Assembly: GCA_013365325.1 (NCBI GenBank)
Contig: JABVXV010000438.1
Coordinates: 1 to 43,130, forward strand
Reading direction: 5' to 3'
Origin: Dipetalonema caudispina
Lineage: Eukaryota > Nematoda > Chromadorea > Rhabditida > Onchocercidae
Length of the DNA stretch: 43,130 nt
The notes under the pieces are model-generated. The model did not search any database. It was not told the DNA's origin and was given only the letters and a program-made list of their open reading frames with translations. Positions 38,297-43,130 of this stretch are shown one piece after another; within the stretch, counting starts at the first letter, position 1, and every line of letters begins with the position of its first letter. The position numbers and the translations under genes are program-made.

Positions 38297-39008
38297 TGGA
38301 GCAGAAAAAAAGTGAGAATTAATTGAAATTCAAATTCAAAATTCGCATAAAAATAAAATTTCTGTTAACAAACGACAACTATTGACTTCTTCATTTCAAA
38401 TTACTGATGCATTAATCTTAAATTATACTTATTTTTTGCATACTGTAATATCGTATTTACGATTGCTACGATATTATCATGTATTCATAACTTTTTTTTT
38501 CTTTTAAAGTAATATTTTAATATCCTAAACTATCTACGATATCATCGTATATGAACAATGAAATTAATTTAACAACTATAAATCTTACTTCCAAACATCT
38601 TTACAATCTTTCCATATTAAACTTTTTGCTACTTTTGCTGCTATTATCGTAATAAATTTTTCTTTCTTCACAAAAATATATCAGTGCTACAAATTTACAA
38701 AATTTGAGATAGATGAAGAAAATAAAAGCGAAAAAAAGTGAGAAAAAATTTGATCAAAATTTTTATGAATAATTTAATAAAAAATTTAAGACAAAAAACA
38801 AATCTCAAGAAAAAAAAAAGTTAAAATTGAAAAGGAAAATAAAAAATGAAAAATGTAAAATTAATAAAACTTTATTTGTACGCATACACATACGCGTATA
38901 TATAATAATATGCATTAGAGTGGTACGTAAAATTGTCGTCTATTTTCGTACGAAAAACTAATACAACTAATTACTCATTCCAACTATATGAACAAAAAAA
39001 AAAAAAAA

Positions 39009-39090
39009 AAGGCCTTCAAAGAAGTGTTCTTTTTTTTAAGGAAGGCCTTAAAGAAGGCTTAAATGAATAAAGAAGGGGGGGGGGGCCTTC
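39009..39090. repeat. AAGGCCTTC inverted repeats with a G11 run
   Basis: AAGGCCTTC (39009-39017) pairs with GAAGGCCTT (39041-39049), with an inner AAAGAA/TTCTTT pairing. A further GAAGG/CCTTC pair encloses eleven G (39075-39085), the longest G run in an otherwise AT-rich window. Confidence 0.8.
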
Positions 39091-39509
39091 TGAAAAATGT
39101 ATGTGAAAGAAAAGAGAAAGAATGTAATATGAGTTTTTTTTTTCATCACTTAACAAATAATGTTAAGTTTAAATATACTTTTCTTGCCCTTTTTTTTTTT
39201 TTTACTGAATTAAAAATATGACTAAAATAGTAGCATAAGAATTGAATTCGGAAATAATTGAATTATTGGTACTTTCTGATATTAATTGCTTAAATTCTGC
39301 TGTAAATAGTTGTCAATAAATAGACAAATAAATAAATGATAAATTAACAAATTCGATTAGATTTATAGGGTATTAATTCAAATTATTTATAGTTGCAGAA
39401 GTACTAAATTAAATGAATGATCGGTGGAATTGTTTCAATTTTGATTAAAACAAATGGTAATGCGCCTTTTTTCCCAATTTAGTTATTGTGCAAAACTGAA
39501 ATTCTTTCC

Positions 39510-39538
<29 letters not shown>
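39510..39538. repeat. A29 homopolymer
   Basis: Twenty-nine consecutive A; the length is likely uncertain in any read-based assembly. Confidence 0.9.
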
Positions 39539-39540
<2 letters not shown>

Positions 39541-39981
39541 AAAAAGAAAGGGCGAAAAATCAATTGAAATGAAGCATATTTCAATTCTGTGAATGAAATG
39601 TTGAATTTTCACGACATTTTCAATTCTTCATTGGGATTCTAAAAAAAAATATTTACTCTGAAATAAAGTAGCTTTATTATTTTTGAATAATTCTTTTCAA
39701 AAAAAAAAAAATTAACTTATAATTGTAAAATTTAAAAATCCCAAAGGAAAAAAAAAACCTAAAACGAACTTTATTAAATTTGTTAAGATGTTCGTTAGTT
39801 TGTTTTTCCCTTTTTTTTCATCAAAATCTTAAATCCATTAATCAATACAATACTAGTATACGATTCAATCAAATATTAATAAGAATTGGAATAACTTTTA
39901 AACAAATTCACTAACAATGGATGAATGAAGTGAAAATAAATAATTTAATCTCAATCTTTGCTAAAAGTTATTAGTGTTAAA

Positions 39982-40038
39982 ATGGCGGGAGTGGTTGGCA
40001 TTGAAAAATCGGAAAAGTGGGGCGGAGAAGACGAATAA
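39982..40038 (+). other. GC-rich island with an 18-codon ORF, GC box and YY1-like word
   Basis: ATGGCGGGAGTGG at 39982 opens MAGVVGIEKSEKWGGEDE, ending in TAA at 40036. The minus strand carries CTCCGCCCC (GC-box-like) and CCGCCATTTT (YY1-like). It may be a promoter-type element, about 1.7 kb upstream of the minus-strand four-TM gene, or a very short ORF. It stands out from its surroundings in base composition. Confidence 0.3.
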
Positions 40039-40822
40039 TTAATTCAAAAATGCTAATCTATGCGTAATTCAAATTGACATGTGTGAATTGGTTACAATTG
40101 GCTATTTATTTGACTCATTAGCAAGATATTCATTTATATACTAAATGAATAGTAATATCAACGAATGAAAAATTCAATTGATGTTCGTTAAATTTAATGT
40201 ATCGGAATTTTTTTTGTATTTTCCCTTTTTTTTTTTTTTTGCCCCATTAATTCCAGTGGTATTGAAAGAAATGAAAATTTATAACTGATAAAAGGAAATT
40301 ATATATTCGTCGTTTTTTAGAGATGAAAGTAAAGTATGAAATCAACGCAACACATCATTTCATTTCTATGGTAAATTAAAAGCTTATCTAATATATTTCA
40401 ACAAGATAGGAGTTTTTTTTTTTTTCCAAAACAAGAAATAAAAATAAAAAATGAAATGGAAAAAGGAAAAAAAAAAGTTCTCTTAAAAGCGAAATCTCAC
40501 ATTTATTCGCTTTATCTGATAAATTTTTCAACGAATGAAAATTTCGAGAGAAAAAAAAAAAAGAAAGGAATGAAAATAAAGAACTGAAAATTACTTTTTT
40601 CAAATAATAATTGATAAAAAGTGCATATATCTGTTTAATTTCTTCTAACCATTATGATTTTGATTGAAATAATCGAAATTAAAACTTTCGTCTTGTCAAA
40701 TATTGTTTGAACTAAATATTAGGTAAATATCTTTATACTTTAATGATAATTTTTATTAATTGCAGATAATTTATTTAGCTGTAACAAAGTCAATAAAAGA
40801 TAAGAAGTTAATATTTTATTAC

Positions 40823-40840
40823 CCAATCAGAACAACCAAT
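40823..40840 (+). promoter_or_regulatory. Pair of CCAAT boxes 13 bp apart
   Basis: CCAAT at 40823 (CCCAATCAG) and 40836 (ACCAATAAA). CCAATCAG is a full NF-Y-type site. No gene starts close by, so the role is unproven. Confidence 0.25.
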
Positions 40841-43016
40841 AAAATACATCTAATATCCCAATAAATATCCCAAATAACCTTTAACACCTTAAAAACTCAT
40901 ATGCTTTTTTCAACGTCCCCATTTGCCTGCTATATCATATTCAACAGACAAATCAAAAAAAGATGTCGAAAAAACTCTACCGGTTAAATTGATTAAAAAA
41001 AAAAATTATAATTTTAACTAAAACTTTGCCTTTATCCTTTTCATTTTCTATTTAAAAAGGAATTTACTTCTTTTCATTTTTTTTTTTTTTGACATTTAAA
41101 ATAATTTTGAAAGATTTGAACTATAAATCAATCTTTTATTACTTTTCAAGCAGTCTCTTTTCATCGCCTTTTTTTAAGAAGCTCAAAGAATAAAAATTTG
41201 TTTTTTTATTGCATAGCAAGTTTTAAGAATTTCCAAGAAAATTAACGGATATATGTTTCAAAAAAAAAACATTAAAATTTGGCACACAAACTTAATTAAT
41301 TCAATTAAATAAGTTAAATTTTCAAAAAATAGAACTTGAAAAATGTTTGAAAATAGAAGTAATGAAACTGGATAATTTTGAAACTTTTCTGTTTTTTTTA
41401 TTCTGAGTAATTTCCTTCTTCAATCAGAAAAATTTAATTGCGTTCTGTAAGAAAATTTGCAATGACAAGATTACTGTAATGTATCGTTTTAATTTTGCAT
41501 ACGAAAAAACAAAAACAAAGATAAAATTAAATCAAATAAAACTTCCGTATTAATTTCAGGAATATAAAATATGATTCCCATTTACATCATATAATATTTA
41601 GTTTGAAACTGAACAAGCCTACCAACACTGCAATATTTTATAGCTTAAATTACTTTAACACTGATTTCAATACCGTAATTTTAAATTCTTTCAAAAAGCT
41701 ATTATCATATGTATTTCATGCATATATATTCATTTATTTATTTACATTTACTCATTCATTTATATAAAATTTATATATTAGTAATTTATTTCATACATTT
41801 ATCTGGGTTTTTTCAGGAAATTTTTTCAATTAAAAACGACGATACGTAAGACATAGTGACCTGTCACTAACAGAAATATTATCGGTATTCTTACTAAAAT
41901 TTTATAATTCTATTTTATAGCACAAAGATCGGGAAGTTTTAGGAGTTCGCTTGATGAAAATACTCTCGGAAAATCTCATTATCATTTCAATAGTTGAAAT
42001 TATTTATTTTAGAATCAGATAAGACTAAAAATAATGAGGGAAGAAGAAAAAATGATGATTTATAATATTGATATTCTTGCCGGAAAATCAATCGTTAACA
42101 ATAAATCTTTGGCATTATTATATTTGGCCAAGAATTACAGTAATTTCTATTTTTGTTTTTAGATTAATTTCTTCGTCTTTTTTTTTAATTTGTTTTTTAC
42201 TGAGATAATTTACTGAAAATATATAGGATTACTTAAGGGATATGAAAAAAAAAATTTCAGTTGTAAAAGCTAATAGTATCCTTAATTCAAACTCTAAATG
42301 AATGAAAATTTATTTCATATCAGTGAACTAATTCTCAAATTTCTGATTTCTCAAATGTGATTATCTTAAAATTTGCTCCAAACTTATTGGATAATAAACG
42401 ATTGATGAAATTTACTTCCAAATTAGCAACTTAATAATTACTAAGATTAACGTATATATCATCAAAAAATGCATCATCGAAAATTGATCCATTATGATGA
42501 ATAGATAAAATCCGGAATGCCTAATAAGAATAAGCATCCGTAAGCAAAAGCCAAAGATTTTTTGCTTTATGACATATGTTTAACAACAAAACTGCTATAA
42601 GTTGAGATCGATTATTTCAACTAATGGAAATTCTCTTTCATTCGTGAAATTTTACTTCATATTAATCTTCCAGCATTCTTGAGATTACACCTTATCATTA
42701 TCAAACATTAAAGTGTGTTAATAAATCAAATCATTCCCGAAAAAATGTATTTCATCGTTATATGAAATCGTTTACCATACATCTAAATGCATTCAACATT
42801 GTTTACAATTACTTAATGATTGATTACGACAATAAATTTTTCACACTCCTCTCGAAAACAATCAAATTTACAGAGATTGATGAGCACAAATGTGATACAT
42901 CTTTTGAAAACAGATATGCTTTTTTCTGCTGGATATGCAGATATCATTGAAATACTACTATTATTATTATCACCATGATTCGTATTCTTTATTATTATTA
43001 TTATTAGTATTATCAC

Positions 43017-43130
<114 letters not shown>

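Larger units (their letters stand above)
38292..42958. other. Right-hand gene-free interval
   Basis: AT-rich sequence with many homopolymers and no supported exon on either strand. Items of note (G11 palindrome block, A29 run, GC-rich small ORF, paired CCAAT boxes) are listed separately. The upstream control region of the four-TM gene should lie at its left end. Confidence 0.55.

Noticed and set aside
42762..42950. 62-codon plus-strand ORF near the right edge
   Set aside because: Low-information AT-rich frame, open on both strands, with no motif.

Overview
The window looks like a gene-poor, very AT-rich nuclear contig from a parasitic nematode. A filarial or other spirurid worm is my best guess; the species is not determinable from this sequence. 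Evidence for a nematode: small exons separated by spliceosomal introns with T-rich TTTCAG/TTTTAG acceptors; 3' splice acceptors lying only a few bases upstream of start codons, as expected for spliced-leader trans-splicing; and a patched-related (PTR) gene, a family greatly expanded in nematodes. No rRNA, tRNA, CRISPR, bacterial or viral genes were found. The window begins in a long (AAT)n microsatellite and ends in a long (ATT)n microsatellite.

Layout. Every convincing coding exon is on the minus strand. From right to left: a four-transmembrane-segment protein of unknown family (35604-38287, 3 exons, 166 aa); the 26S proteasome assembly chaperone PSMD5/S5b (29169-33586, 10 exons, 543 aa); a tentative micro-gene with three tiny exons (28019-28346); a MADF-BESS putative DNA-binding protein (23696-26860, 7 exons, 376 aa); about 12.7 kb with no gene I can support (23695 down to 10985), holding microsatellites, a regularly spaced GATA-motif cluster, a 66-bp tandem duplication and a perfect hairpin; a hydrophilic protein of unknown function (4569-10970, 4 exons, one intron about 4.5 kb); and the N-terminal half of a PTR membrane protein (276-4417, at least 9 exons), which runs off the left edge. 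I joined exons by hand from reading frame, GT/AG boundaries and phase. For PSMD5, MADF-BESS and the four-TM gene every junction is phase-consistent. For the PTR gene one junction (3395 to 2830) does not close.

The genes have unrelated roles (proteasome base assembly, transcription, membrane/sterol-sensing family), so there is no pathway cluster. The PTR gene and its upstream neighbour lie head-to-tail with only about 120 bp between a stop codon and the next trans-splice acceptor, a spacing that would fit a nematode operon. I found no clearly novel multi-gene system. The best leads are the PTR transporter that appears to lack the conserved acidic pair in its fourth transmembrane segment, two long perfect hairpins, the 23-bp-periodic GATA cluster, and the candidate microprotein gene.
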